A stretch of DNA of 62,857 nt from a virus: positions 1 through 62,857 of the IMG/VR virus record IMGVR_UViG_3300025009_000105; one strand, written 5' to 3'. Of this stretch, positions 14,811 to 23,356 are shown piece by piece; within the stretch, counting starts at the first letter, position 1, and each line of letters begins with the position of its first letter. The translations under genes were made by a program, and so were the position numbers. Below the pieces are notes generated by a model. It saw only the letters and a list, made by a program, of their open reading frames with translations, was not told the DNA's origin and did no database searches.

Positions 14811-16478
14811 ATGGCAAAAAAGAGTGAAAAAGAAAAACGCCGTGACCGCTTGGAGCGAGAACGCCTAAAACTCAAGAAACAACTTGCGCGGGACGAGGCC
14901 ATGATCAACTCCGATGAGCCGTTCACCGAGGAGGAAGTCGAACCCATCGAGGACGACGTACCAGAGGAATCGGAAAAGTCCATGGAAGCAGGCGAAGTCG
15001 CACTTTCGATGGGCGGTCCTACTTCCTTTGGCGAATTGGATATGGCGCGTGAGATGCAGGCAAAGAACGGCGAATTGCAATCGACCGCCTACGATGTGGA
15101 GGCACTCGTCCGTAACATCGTTTACCATCCCATGCTGACCCCTGCGGAAAAGTCCAACGCCATCAAAGCCGTTGGAAACGAGTTCGGAACGCGGGTGGAA
15201 TCCATTATGGACAAGCCCGTGATGAAGGAACTTGATATGGACTTGCTGGAGTTGGAGGCGCTGATCGCAAAAGACACGCGCGCTACTCCGGTTGCCGAAC
15301 GTGTCGGAAATTGGGTTGCAAAGGCGATCATGGGATCCACGGTGGAAAACAAACTCCAGGACAAGACGCACGTCCGAATTGCCATGGCGCGCGCCGCCCA
15401 GATGATCAGGCGCGGCGGCGAGGATGCAGAACAGGCGCGCGCTGAACTTCCCAAGATCAAGACTGCCGCAAAGAGCATGGGCATTGGCAGTATCGAGAAA
15501 ACGCAAAGCGCGGTGGTGATCGAGAAGGACGCCAGTGGAACGTGGCGCGCTGTGATGTGGCCTTCCAACAATTTCAAGGATTGGGACGGGGAGATCATCT
15601 CCGAAAAAGCCCATCTTGAATATGTGGAATGGGTCAATAAGAATATGGACTGCGCTCCCGTCTTTACGACCTGGCACAAACCCGAACTGGTTCGGGAGCA
15701 TCCGGTGGATTTCGTTTCCTATGAGAACGGTTTCCTGCTGATGAGTGCGCCACTGACCGAGGCGGAAGCCGGCGCCTTGCTGAAGGCACAGAAACTCACC
15801 GACATTGGAATGTCACATGGTTCATTGGTTTTCGAGCGCGACCCGCAAGACCCGCGCATCATAAACAAGTATCGAATGGTAGAGGTGTCTGACCTGCCGC
15901 TGGAAAACGCGGCCAATCCATTCACAGATTTTTCAACCCTCATAAAGGAGGCTGATATGGATACACTGAAATACCTTGCCGCAATTCTCGGCAGCGAGGA
16001 AAAGGCGAAAGCCTACCTCGATAAGACCGAGGGCAAACAGAAGGCGTTGCAGGCGGCTGGCGTGGAGACCAAAGAGGTGAAACCGGAAACGGTTGAAACT
16101 CCTGCGGTTGAAACTCCCGCTCCCGTTGCTCCCCCCGCGCCCAACACGGATGAGATCGTGGCGAAGGTTCTGAAGGAACTGGACATCGAAGGATTGCAGG
16201 ACTTCCTCAAGAAGTCGCAGGAATCCCTCGAGAAGGTGCCTGTCCTGGAGAAACTTGTGCAGGATCTCTCCGGCAACCGGGACGACTGGTTGGCGGAAAA
16301 GATTGCTCCCGCTGCCGAAAAGCGGTTCCTCTGGTCACGCGCTTCGGGAGACGAAACCAACGTCTTGAATAAAGACGATGCTGCCGACGAGGAACTCAAG
16401 AAAACCGCGGCAGGACTTCCCGAAAACTGGCTTGGTGATGCCCTCGGCGTCCAGCCACTCGTTCTCGAAACCAAGTAG
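14811..16478 (+). CDS. Prohead protease fused to scaffold
   Basis: Encodes 555 aa. A charged N-terminal coiled coil (about 1-60) and helical region precede a protease-like core: FKDWDGEIISEKAHLEYVEW, then FTTWHKPELV (His about 287) and LTDIGMSHGSLVFERDP (Ser about 335), the His/Ser arrangement of phage maturation (U35/U9-type, XkdF-like) proteases. The C-terminal part (about 385-555) is Ala/Glu/Pro-rich with a coiled coil, as in a scaffold. Protease and scaffold in one polypeptide before the capsid gene is a known arrangement. Confidence 0.75.
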   Translation: MAKKSEKEKRRDRLERERLKLKKQLARDEAMINSDEPFTEEEVEPIEDDVPEESEKSMEAGEVALSMGGPTSFGELDMAREMQAKNGELQSTAYDVEALVRNIVYHPMLTPAEKSNAIKAVGNEFGTRVESIMDKPVMKELDMDLLELEALIAKDTRATPVAERVGNWVAKAIMGSTVENKLQDKTHVRIAMARAAQMIRRGGEDAEQARAELPKIKTAAKSMGIGSIEKTQSAVVIEKDASGTWRAVMWPSNNFKDWDGEIISEKAHLEYVEWVNKNMDCAPVFTTWHKPELVREHPVDFVSYENGFLLMSAPLTEAEAGALLKAQKLTDIGMSHGSLVFERDPQDPRIINKYRMVEVSDLPLENAANPFTDFSTLIKEADMDTLKYLAAILGSEEKAKAYLDKTEGKQKALQAAGVETKEVKPETVETPAVETPAPVAPPAPNTDEIVAKVLKELDIEGLQDFLKKSQESLEKVPVLEKLVQDLSGNRDDWLAEKIAPAAEKRFLWSRASGDETNVLNKDDAADEELKKTAAGLPENWLGDALGVQPLVLETK

Positions 16479-16488
16479 GAGGTGAACT

Positions 16489-18009
16489 ATGTTCCCCAAC
16501 AAACTCGATGGGACGGTTGATCCCGTCAAACTCGGTGCTGCCATCGCTGAAATGATGGTCAAAGCCGGTGGACCGCAACTGATGCAAAAAGGCACGGGTG
16601 CGTCCATTGGACCATACGTCCACGGCCCCGGTGGGCTGTTCGGCGTGCGTGGTCTTTCGCGCGGCATCATCTCCACCCATACCCAGATCACCGGGTCATT
16701 GGGCGAGATGCTTCCCATCATGCCCAGCATGGACACCAATCCCCTGTTCCCGTACATCACGGGTTTCCTGCGCTCCGATACGCAGGAAAAGGACGGCATC
16801 TGCGACGAGCCGGAGGAAGCCGCACCTTTCAAGACCTGTATCCAGACCACCGTGTTTGGGCGCAAGGAGTTCAAGACCCGGGAACTCGAAGTCAACCGGC
16901 TTGGACAGCGCATCAACCGCGGCGAGTTCATGGACTTGCAGTTGGAGAACTCCCCATTGGTCGCCTCCATGGGCGGACTCATGGCGTCGTTCTTTGGTCT
17001 GGACAACCAGGCTGCCGCAATCGCAGGTAACGATGTGGTCATGCGCATGGTGGAAGTCGGCGTTGCTTATCAGCGTTGGTTCTGCCCCCAGGTGTACACC
17101 GGCAACCCCGCCAACTCAAGCGCGGGTGGTGGGTACAAGGAGTTCATGGGGCTTGACCTCCTGATCTCCAAGACCAAGTTGGACGCCATCACCGGTACTC
17201 TCTGCCCCAGCCTGTACTCGGACATCAAATCCTTCGGTTATCGCCAGGTTTCAAGCACAACCGACCCGGATATTGTCCGCACCCTGACCACCATGATCCG
17301 CATTCTGACCCGCAAGGCTGTCCAGCAAGGGTTGGCACCGGTGCAGTTGGCAATCGTCATGCGCGAACCCCTGTTCTATGAACTGACCCGCGTTTGGCCT
17401 TGCCAGTACAACACCGACTCCTGCATCGGCTCCGCCTCCAACGGTCTGACCGGTGGCATCAACATGATCAATGACTTCCAGGTGACGATGCGTGACGCAA
17501 TGCGCAACGGAATGTACCTGCTCATCGACGGTCGGCAGATCCCCGTGATCGTGGATGACTGCATCATGGAGGAGAACGCCGCCGACAACCAGAACATCCC
17601 TGCCGGTGGGTTTGCTTCCGACATCTACATCGTCCCGCTGTCCGCCCGTGGCGGAACCATCAAGACCCTGTATTGGGAATACTTCAACTTCAATGGCTCG
17701 AACGCAGCCATCCCCTCCACCGCATCCCTTCCCAAGTACTTCTGGTCGGACAATGGCGTGTTCCTGTGGACCATGCTGACACCGCACGTCTGGTGTATTG
17801 ACCTCGCCGTGAAGGTCGAGCCTCGCATCATCCTGCGTACTCCGCAGTTGGCAGGCCGCCTGACCGATGTTGTCTATGTCCCGTTGCAGCACACCGATGA
17901 TCCTCTGCCCAGCCAGGACTACCACGTCAACGGTGGCGTGACCACTGGCTACCCGTTTGCCTCTCCGTTCAGTGAGTACAACCTCTCTGGACCCGGCGTA
18001 ACGGCGTAA
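16489..18009 (+). CDS. Major capsid protein
   Basis: Encodes 506 aa with a very strong ribosome-binding site (TAGGAGGTGAACT) 10 nt after the protease-scaffold stop. The sequence is rich in strand segments and W/Y (IVPLSARGGTIKTLYWEYF, YFWSDNGVFLWTMLTPHVW), with RIILRTPQLAGRLTDVVYVPL near the C-terminus as in HK97-fold capsid proteins. Position after the protease, size and a strong terminator right behind support the assignment. Confidence 0.8.
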   Translation: MFPNKLDGTVDPVKLGAAIAEMMVKAGGPQLMQKGTGASIGPYVHGPGGLFGVRGLSRGIISTHTQITGSLGEMLPIMPSMDTNPLFPYITGFLRSDTQEKDGICDEPEEAAPFKTCIQTTVFGRKEFKTRELEVNRLGQRINRGEFMDLQLENSPLVASMGGLMASFFGLDNQAAAIAGNDVVMRMVEVGVAYQRWFCPQVYTGNPANSSAGGGYKEFMGLDLLISKTKLDAITGTLCPSLYSDIKSFGYRQVSSTTDPDIVRTLTTMIRILTRKAVQQGLAPVQLAIVMREPLFYELTRVWPCQYNTDSCIGSASNGLTGGINMINDFQVTMRDAMRNGMYLLIDGRQIPVIVDDCIMEENAADNQNIPAGGFASDIYIVPLSARGGTIKTLYWEYFNFNGSNAAIPSTASLPKYFWSDNGVFLWTMLTPHVWCIDLAVKVEPRIILRTPQLAGRLTDVVYVPLQHTDDPLPSQDYHVNGGVTTGYPFASPFSEYNLSGPGVTA

Positions 18010-18025
18010 CTCTCCCACAACTGAA

Positions 18026-18052
18026 GGGAGGCTGGAAACAGCCTCCCTTTTT
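18026..18052 (+). terminator. Intrinsic terminator after the capsid gene
   Basis: Perfect 9-bp GC-rich stem GGGAGGCTG/CAGCCTCCC with a GAAA loop followed by TTTTT. It should cap capsid mRNA and make downstream genes partly dependent on read-through or other promoters. Confidence 0.85.
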
Positions 18053-18070
18053 GGAATCCTTGAGGTCAAT

Positions 18071-18415
18071 ATGTCCAATGAAGAAATTGCAGTCATTATC
18101 AAGGACGCTATTCACGACGCGCTGGAAGGGGCGACATTTCCGCAATGTGCATTGGAACTACAGCGCATAGCAGCATTCGAGGAAATATCCAAGAAATTAT
18201 CCATCATCATCACTGGAAACGGAGACCCCGAAAAGGGTCTTGTGACGCAGTTCGCACACGTCAGGACGAACGTGGAGAACTTTCACGTCGAGACCAGGAA
18301 AGAGATAAGCGAACTAAAAGAACAGAACAAAGAGAAACGCACAAGAGAGTGGGCGTTGGTTATGATCGGCATTGGAATGATCGCAACAGCAATCGGCGGC
18401 TTGATACTCAAGTAA
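18071..18415 (+). CDS. Coiled-coil protein with C-terminal membrane span (XhlA-like)
   Basis: Encodes 114 aa. Helical, charged region (FHVETRKEISELKEQNKEKRTREW, residues about 76-97) then a C-terminal transmembrane segment (ALVMIGIGMIATAIGGLIL). This layout resembles haemolysin XhlA / holin-accessory proteins. It sits upstream of the sugar cluster, away from the holin at 30.3 kb, so membrane scaffolding is an alternative. Confidence 0.55.
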   Translation: MSNEEIAVIIKDAIHDALEGATFPQCALELQRIAAFEEISKKLSIIITGNGDPEKGLVTQFAHVRTNVENFHVETRKEISELKEQNKEKRTREWALVMIGIGMIATAIGGLILK

Positions 18416-18435
18416 TTTCAGGCGCGCACCGCGTA

Positions 18436-18539
18436 TTGCAATTTTTCTGCATTGGTGTATAATCGTGAGTGCGCGAGTAGCATAGTTCTAGGCCAACTGT
18501 GTGACGCAACCGCTTCCATTGCCTCGCGCGCTCACGATT
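18436..18539 (+). promoter_or_regulatory. Promoter and long hairpin leader of HNH-AP2 gene
   Basis: TTGCAA (18436) N16 TATAAT (18458-18463). A stem of about 17 bp follows: 18461-18477 (AATCGTGAGTGCGCGAG) pairs with 18523-18539 (CTCGCGCGCTCACGATT), one G-U. The -10 is part of the 5' arm, so promoter transcripts lose part of the stem while read-through RNA keeps all of it. Confidence 0.65.
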
Positions 18540-18568
18540 GTCCATCATTAGGAAGCGAAAGAGGAAGC

Positions 18569-19039
18569 GTGAAAAAAATCCCATTAACGCAAGGTAAATT
18601 CGCCATTGTTGATGACGTTGATTATGAACGTCTGTCGAAGTTTAAGTGGTATTGCCATTGTGGGTATGCTCGGAGAATGGGCGATGGAAAGGCAATTCAC
18701 ATGCACCGGGAAATTCTCTCCCCGCCTGATGGTTTTATAATAGACCATGCCAACGGAAACAGACTCGATAATCGCAGGGAGAATATACGGATATGCACAT
18801 TCGCCCAGAACACCCAAAATGCAGAGCGCCGTTCCGACAACTCCAGCGGATACAAGGGGGTTAGTTGGCATACAAACAAAAAGTGGAGAACGCAGATTAT
18901 AGTAAACGGGAAAGTAACACACGTTGGCATGTTCTCGAATATCATAGATGCCGCAAGGGCATACAACGAGGCGGCAATAAAATATTATGGGGAGTTTGCA
19001 AAATTGAATGAAATCCCACAGGAGAGTGTGTCATGCTAA
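18569..19039 (+). CDS. HNH endonuclease with AP2-type DNA-binding domain
   Basis: Encodes 156 aa from GTG 18569 (AGAGGAAGC upstream); the N-terminus KKIPLTQGKFAIVDDVDYERLSKF aligns with the relative at 48584 (KEIHLTQGQVTTVDD). HNH core: HMHREIL...IDHANGNRLDNRRENIR. A C-terminal AP2-like module follows (SSGYKGVSWHTNKKWRTQI...GMFSNIIDAARAYNEAA). Typical phage homing endonuclease. Its stop overlaps the start of the sugar dehydratase gene and its last codons supply that gene's RBS. Confidence 0.85.
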   Translation: MKKIPLTQGKFAIVDDVDYERLSKFKWYCHCGYARRMGDGKAIHMHREILSPPDGFIIDHANGNRLDNRRENIRICTFAQNTQNAERRSDNSSGYKGVSWHTNKKWRTQIIVNGKVTHVGMFSNIIDAARAYNEAAIKYYGEFAKLNEIPQESVSC

Positions 19040-19953
19040 CTGGCGAAATCCTTTTGCTTGGCGGAAGCGGAACTTTGGGGAGAGCAATTATCAAGCGCGC
19101 TTTCGATGAAAAGTGGGATTGTAGGATTGCGATTTTCTCAACTGACCCGATGAAACATCACGCCATCCGTTCTGAATATCCAGAAGTCCAGTCAATTATT
19201 GGTGATATTCGAGACTTTACGACACTTTATAATGCGATGTCTGGAAAGGACTATGTTCTGCATCTGGCGGCACAAAAACATATTCCAGACGGCGAATATA
19301 GCTCAATCGACACATTCGGCGTCAACGTCACCGGTTCGCTTAATGTTGCGCAGGCTGCAATGCAATTGAACATTCCGCATGTCTTGGCGATCTCCACGGA
19401 TAAATCCTGCCATCCGGCAAACGCGTATGGCGCAAGCAAATACGCGATGGAAAAAATCTGGCAGGAATATTCCCGTTTGGGGGTGAGAACAAGATTTCAC
19501 TTGACGCGGTACGGAAATGTCCTCGAGTCCACCGGTTCAGTAATCGAAATATGGAACAATGCAATCGAGCGTGGTGAGAAGATCAAGATGGTTGACCCGG
19601 ACATGACGCGTTTCTTTTTATCTCCATCGCAAGCCGTTGATCTAGTACAGCTTGCCGTGAAACTGGATTCGGGATTGATACTCATTCCGAAACTTCCCTC
19701 TCTGTCCATTGGAAAACTGGCAGAGTACACGGTTGGCGAACAGGAAATGGAACTCATTCCCATGCGCCCGGGCGAGAAATTGGACGAGGAACTCCTGACG
19801 CTCGAGGAGACCGCATTCGCCGTTGAATCCGAAAGTTTCTTTTTCCTGCATCCCACCACCACCGAGAGACTGAATAACGACATCCAGCCATTCAACAGCG
19901 CAGGGGCAAAGGAACTGACAAAGGAACAACTCACGGAGTTGCTCAATGGCTGA
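19033..19953 (+). CDS. NAD-dependent sugar 4,6-dehydratase-like (PseB/CapD type)
   Basis: Encodes 306 aa. Extended SDR: ILLLGGSGTLGRAI (NAD loop, residues about 5-18), DIRDFTTL, HLAAQKHIP, and STDKSCHPANAYGASKYAMEKI, where ISTDK and YxxxK are typical of PseB/CapD/FlaA1-type NDP-sugar dehydratases. Acts on a nucleotide sugar in the cytoplasm. RBS AGGAGAG lies within the HNH stop. First gene of the sugar cluster. Confidence 0.75.
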   Translation: MLTGEILLLGGSGTLGRAIIKRAFDEKWDCRIAIFSTDPMKHHAIRSEYPEVQSIIGDIRDFTTLYNAMSGKDYVLHLAAQKHIPDGEYSSIDTFGVNVTGSLNVAQAAMQLNIPHVLAISTDKSCHPANAYGASKYAMEKIWQEYSRLGVRTRFHLTRYGNVLESTGSVIEIWNNAIERGEKIKMVDPDMTRFFLSPSQAVDLVQLAVKLDSGLILIPKLPSLSIGKLAEYTVGEQEMELIPMRPGEKLDEELLTLEETAFAVESESFFFLHPTTTERLNNDIQPFNSAGAKELTKEQLTELLNG

Positions 19954-20665
19954 TTTCCTGGACATCAAGGAGTTCGGGGAAGGCGCAAAGATACCATCCC
20001 CCACTCTCTGCATCGTCCTTGTTACATACGAGCGAACCCCTCTGGCGTTGCGCACTATTCAAGGCGTGTGCGAGAACCTCGACTATCCACAGCGCACCTG
20101 GTATATTGCTGACGACGGAAGTTCGAGAGAACACGTTGATAGACTGGTGGGAGAACTGAAGTCCAGAGGGGAAAACCTGTATGCCATGCACAACCAGACA
20201 TTCGCAGAGCGTCCTTATTGCGGCAGGGGATGGAACCACGCCTTGCGCCGCGCCCACGATCTGACGGACTACGTTCTTTGGCTTGAGGATGACTGGCATC
20301 TTGAAAAGCCACTTGACATCCGACCCTATATGCGCGCCCTGCTGGAACGGGAGGATGTGGGCATGATCTCCATGCGTGGATTATCCAAAGGACTTCGCTT
20401 GGAAGTGGATGGGCATAACGGCATCCATTACTTCAAGGTGTTGCGGGAAGGAGACCGGGATTCCATGGCTTATTCTGGCAACCCGCTTATTCGCCACACT
20501 CGCTACCTGGAGTATGGTTGGTTTTCAAACGTGGAAACGCCCGGAGACATTGAGATCGTGTGCGATCACAATTACAGACACCACTTCGGTCCGAACATCT
20601 GGAGACCCGCCGAGATAAGCGGTTGGGGCATCTGGGGTCACATCGGCAGTTCACGTACATGGTAG
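19946..20665 (+). CDS. Family-2-like glycosyltransferase
   Basis: Encodes 239 aa. CIVLVTYERTPLALRTIQGV (nucleotide-sugar binding strand) and LEDDWHLEKP (metal-binding acidic motif, about residue 113) are GT2/GT-A features. Short C-terminus. It overlaps the dehydratase by 8 nt and precedes a second GT-A protein. Acceptor unknown. Confidence 0.7.
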   Translation: MADFLDIKEFGEGAKIPSPTLCIVLVTYERTPLALRTIQGVCENLDYPQRTWYIADDGSSREHVDRLVGELKSRGENLYAMHNQTFAERPYCGRGWNHALRRAHDLTDYVLWLEDDWHLEKPLDIRPYMRALLEREDVGMISMRGLSKGLRLEVDGHNGIHYFKVLREGDRDSMAYSGNPLIRHTRYLEYGWFSNVETPGDIEIVCDHNYRHHFGPNIWRPAEISGWGIWGHIGSSRTW

Positions 20666-20671
20666 GAGACT

Positions 20672-21394
20672 ATGACACTTCCAACTTTGACAATCGGCAT
20701 CTGTACTTATAAGCGCCCTCATTATGGGATGCTGACGATTAACTGCCTTAAGGGTTGGCTTGGTTATGACGGTCCGCGCAAGTTCCACATTGCTGATGGC
20801 GGCAGTCCACAGGAGGAGATTGATTACTATCTCAAGATCCTCGAAGGCGAGAAGGTGACGGTGGAAGTCACGAACAACCTGGCGGATATGGTCAACTCCT
20901 GCGCCCGGAACGGCGGGGATGTGTGGCTGACCACCCTGGATGACTTCTGCCCACGCTATCCAATCAACATCACGCCCGATGTGGAGTTCCTTATGTCCCG
21001 TGAGGATGTGGGCGTGGTGAGGATGGCGCGGTTGGCGTTCTGGGGAAGCGGGTCTGGAGACCCGGAGACATCCGCCGATCTGTTGCAGTTCCATGGACTG
21101 CACTGGTGGAAGTTGAGTAAGGAGCGTTCCAAGGACGGCTACATGTGCAGCATTGGAACGCATCTGTACCACAGGCGTTTTTGGGATGCCTATGGCGACA
21201 TTCCGTCCTGCGCTCCCAACGTGCCGGGGCAGGCTGAACTGAATGGTGCGGCACGCTTCAATGGTCATCCCGGTCCTGCGGTCGCTGTCCCGATGCGTTT
21301 CGGGCAGGATTCTCCGCATTACCAGGAACCAATTTGGCATCTCGGCATCTGGAGAACGGACGAGTATGCAGAAACGGCAGGGTCCAGACTATGA
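20672..21394 (+). CDS. GT-A fold glycosyltransferase-like protein
   Basis: Encodes 240 aa. TLTIGICTYKRPHYGMLTINC and ADGGSPQEEIDYYL are GT2-type N-terminal elements; TTLDDFCPRYP supplies the acidic motif. Later FWGSGSGDPETSADLLQFHG and DSPHYQEPIWHLG are not typical. RBS AGGAGACT. It overlaps the DegT-type gene (ATGA). Confidence 0.65.
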   Translation: MTLPTLTIGICTYKRPHYGMLTINCLKGWLGYDGPRKFHIADGGSPQEEIDYYLKILEGEKVTVEVTNNLADMVNSCARNGGDVWLTTLDDFCPRYPINITPDVEFLMSREDVGVVRMARLAFWGSGSGDPETSADLLQFHGLHWWKLSKERSKDGYMCSIGTHLYHRRFWDAYGDIPSCAPNVPGQAELNGAARFNGHPGPAVAVPMRFGQDSPHYQEPIWHLGIWRTDEYAETAGSRL

Positions 21395-22476
21395 CGTACA
21401 AAATCTCTCTTTCGGCTGTGAACATTCCAGAGGAGACCTATCCCCTGATGGAGAAGGCTTTGCGCGCCGGCAAGGTGGGGCAAAGCGAATACGTGGAGCA
21501 ATTCGAGCATCTGATCGCAGATTTCGTGGGCTCCAAGTATTGCGTTGCGATCTCCAACGGAACGATGGCGGATGCGGTCGCTGTGGCTGCCATGAAGGAG
21601 AAGTACGGCATCAAGCGAGTGGTGGTGCCTGCCCTGACCTTCATTGCCCAACCCAACTCCGTGCGCTACAACAACCTGGAAGTCGTCTTTGAGGATGTAA
21701 CGGATGACTGGCAGATGGACATGCTGAAGTACGATCAGGAACACTCGTATGACAGCGAAACCCTTTTCTTTATCACAGACCTAATGGGCAGGGTGTCGTC
21801 TCGACCCGCACCCGCTTATCGCTTCATCGAGGATGCGTGCGAGGCTTTTGGTAGTTTTGTCGAGGGCGACAAGTTCTCTGGTACGCTTGGAAAGATGGGA
21901 ACCTATTCGTTCTTTCCTTCCCACACTATCTCGACCGGCGAAGGCGGAGCAATCGTCACGGACGACGTTGAACTTGCCGGTCTGTGCCGTCAGTTGCGCG
22001 CCCATGGTTTCCGTTCCATGTCGCCGTTTGACAAATTCTCCTTCCCGATCATGGGTTTCAATGCCCGGATGACCACCATGCAGGCGGTCATTGGGATTGC
22101 CGTGATGGGACACATCAGCGAGTATATCTACAACAGGCGCAAGATCATGGTCGCCATGCAAGATGCGGTAGGCGGCTTCTATGATCGAGAAGGCGATACC
22201 ATGATCATCCCGCACGGTTTCCCCATCCAGTACAAAACGGAGATGGCAAGAAACAGTGCCATGTTCGAGATATTGGAGTCGGGAATTGAGTGCAGGAAGT
22301 TCTTCTCCTGCATCCCGACCGACGAGGAACCCTACTCAAAGGATAACGTCCTGGAGTTCCCCAATGCAGAGCGTATCGCCCACACCCACCTGTATGTCCC
22401 GTGCCACCAGAACATGACACTGGAGGATGTGGACTATATCGCCAAAGTCGTGAAAGGAATTGGAGGCAGGGTATGA
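21391..22476 (+). CDS. DegT/DnrJ-family PLP enzyme with His for the catalytic Lys
   Basis: Encodes 361 aa. PLP-binding features: NGTMADAVAV, PALTFIAQPNSV, FIEDACEAFGS and YSFFPSHTISTGEGGAIVT. In ordinary family aminotransferases the PLP-binding Lys occupies the position before N-I/L-T-T-G-E-G-G; here it is His178. That change marks RfbH/ColD-type enzymes that use PLP to remove the 3-hydroxyl (3-dehydratases). The likely role is 3-deoxygenation of a 4-keto sugar; a loss of function is the other reading. Confidence 0.75.
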   Translation: MTYKISLSAVNIPEETYPLMEKALRAGKVGQSEYVEQFEHLIADFVGSKYCVAISNGTMADAVAVAAMKEKYGIKRVVVPALTFIAQPNSVRYNNLEVVFEDVTDDWQMDMLKYDQEHSYDSETLFFITDLMGRVSSRPAPAYRFIEDACEAFGSFVEGDKFSGTLGKMGTYSFFPSHTISTGEGGAIVTDDVELAGLCRQLRAHGFRSMSPFDKFSFPIMGFNARMTTMQAVIGIAVMGHISEYIYNRRKIMVAMQDAVGGFYDREGDTMIIPHGFPIQYKTEMARNSAMFEILESGIECRKFFSCIPTDEEPYSKDNVLEFPNAERIAHTHLYVPCHQNMTLEDVDYIAKVVKGIGGRV

Positions 22477-23054
22477 ATCCTACATTTGATGGCGAGACAG
22501 CAGAGACCTGGTTGCGTGGTCTGAATGGAATGAGTGACCACAATGCAAAGCACATACTCTCCACCTTCGCTTATTTTGGATTACCGAAATCAATGCTGGA
22601 TGTTGGCTGTGGGGATGGCACAATGGTCAAACTGGCGCGGTTGCTGGGAGTGGAGGCCTACGGTATCGATCAGTTGGTGCAACCCGACTGGCCTCCGTAC
22701 TATTATTATCGAAACCTCGTGGACGCTTTCAGGCTGGATCATCCCGTAGAGATGGTGCTGTGTCTGGAAGTTGCAGAGCATATCCACGAAACCGCGCACA
22801 GCACATTCATGGATACCATAGTAGAGAACATGGTGCCTGGCATAGGTGCAAGGCTTATCTTTAGCGCGGCGCATCCAGGACAGGACGGAACTGGACACGT
22901 TGCCATGCGCCCAGCAAAATACTGGCGGGAGGAGTTCACCAACAGAGGTCTGACCCACAACCGCATGGACACCATTAACCTTGCCCTTCTGTGGTCGCAC
23001 ATCCAAAGTCCGCTTGGGCATCTCGCCGCCAACTTGCAGGTGTTTCACAAATGA
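22473..23054 (+). CDS. SAM-dependent methyltransferase
   Basis: Encodes 193 aa. SAM motif I MLDVGCGDGTMVKLARLLG, VEAYGID (motif II) and VLCLEVAEHIHE (motif IV region) mark a class I small-molecule methyltransferase, as used on sugars. ATGA overlap with the PLP gene and with the next one. The substrate is presumably a cluster sugar or glycan. Confidence 0.8.
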   Translation: MNPTFDGETAETWLRGLNGMSDHNAKHILSTFAYFGLPKSMLDVGCGDGTMVKLARLLGVEAYGIDQLVQPDWPPYYYYRNLVDAFRLDHPVEMVLCLEVAEHIHETAHSTFMDTIVENMVPGIGARLIFSAAHPGQDGTGHVAMRPAKYWREEFTNRGLTHNRMDTINLALLWSHIQSPLGHLAANLQVFHK

Positions 23055-23356
23055 ACGACACTCTCGCCTTGTTGGTTTTCCTGTTCGTGGTGTTTTTGCT
23101 CCTGCGCTGGAAGTATCATCAGTGGCTTCGGAAGCACGACTGGTGGAACTGGTACAGCAACATCTACTTGAAGTCGTGGCATTGGAAACACTACCGGATA
23201 AGGCGACTTCTGAAAGCGGGTTATGTGTGTGAACATTGCGGAAGGAGACGAAAGCCATTGCAGGTACACCACTTGAGTTATGACGATCTATGGCACGAAA
23301 AGATGGGCGACACGATGGTTCTGTGCGTTCCATGCCACAATAGGATACACCAATGA
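23051..23356 (+). CDS. HNH protein with N-terminal membrane span
   Basis: Encodes 101 aa. Residues 5-20 (LALLVFLFVVFLLLRW) form a clear transmembrane segment. The C-terminal half is an HNH domain: CEHCGRRRKPLQVHHLSYDDLW...TMVLCVPCHNRIH. It has no leader hairpin and is coupled to both neighbours by ATGA, unlike the free-standing HNH genes here. Confidence 0.7.
   Translation: MNDTLALLVFLFVVFLLLRWKYHQWLRKHDWWNWYSNIYLKSWHWKHYRIRRLLKAGYVCEHCGRRRKPLQVHHLSYDDLWHEKMGDTMVLCVPCHNRIHQ

Noticed and set aside
10614-18102. Long antisense frames opposite portal, protease and capsid genes (for example 14865-15701 and 17251-18102)
   Set aside because: They lie wholly opposite well-supported genes, lack ribosome-binding sites and look like codon-usage shadows.
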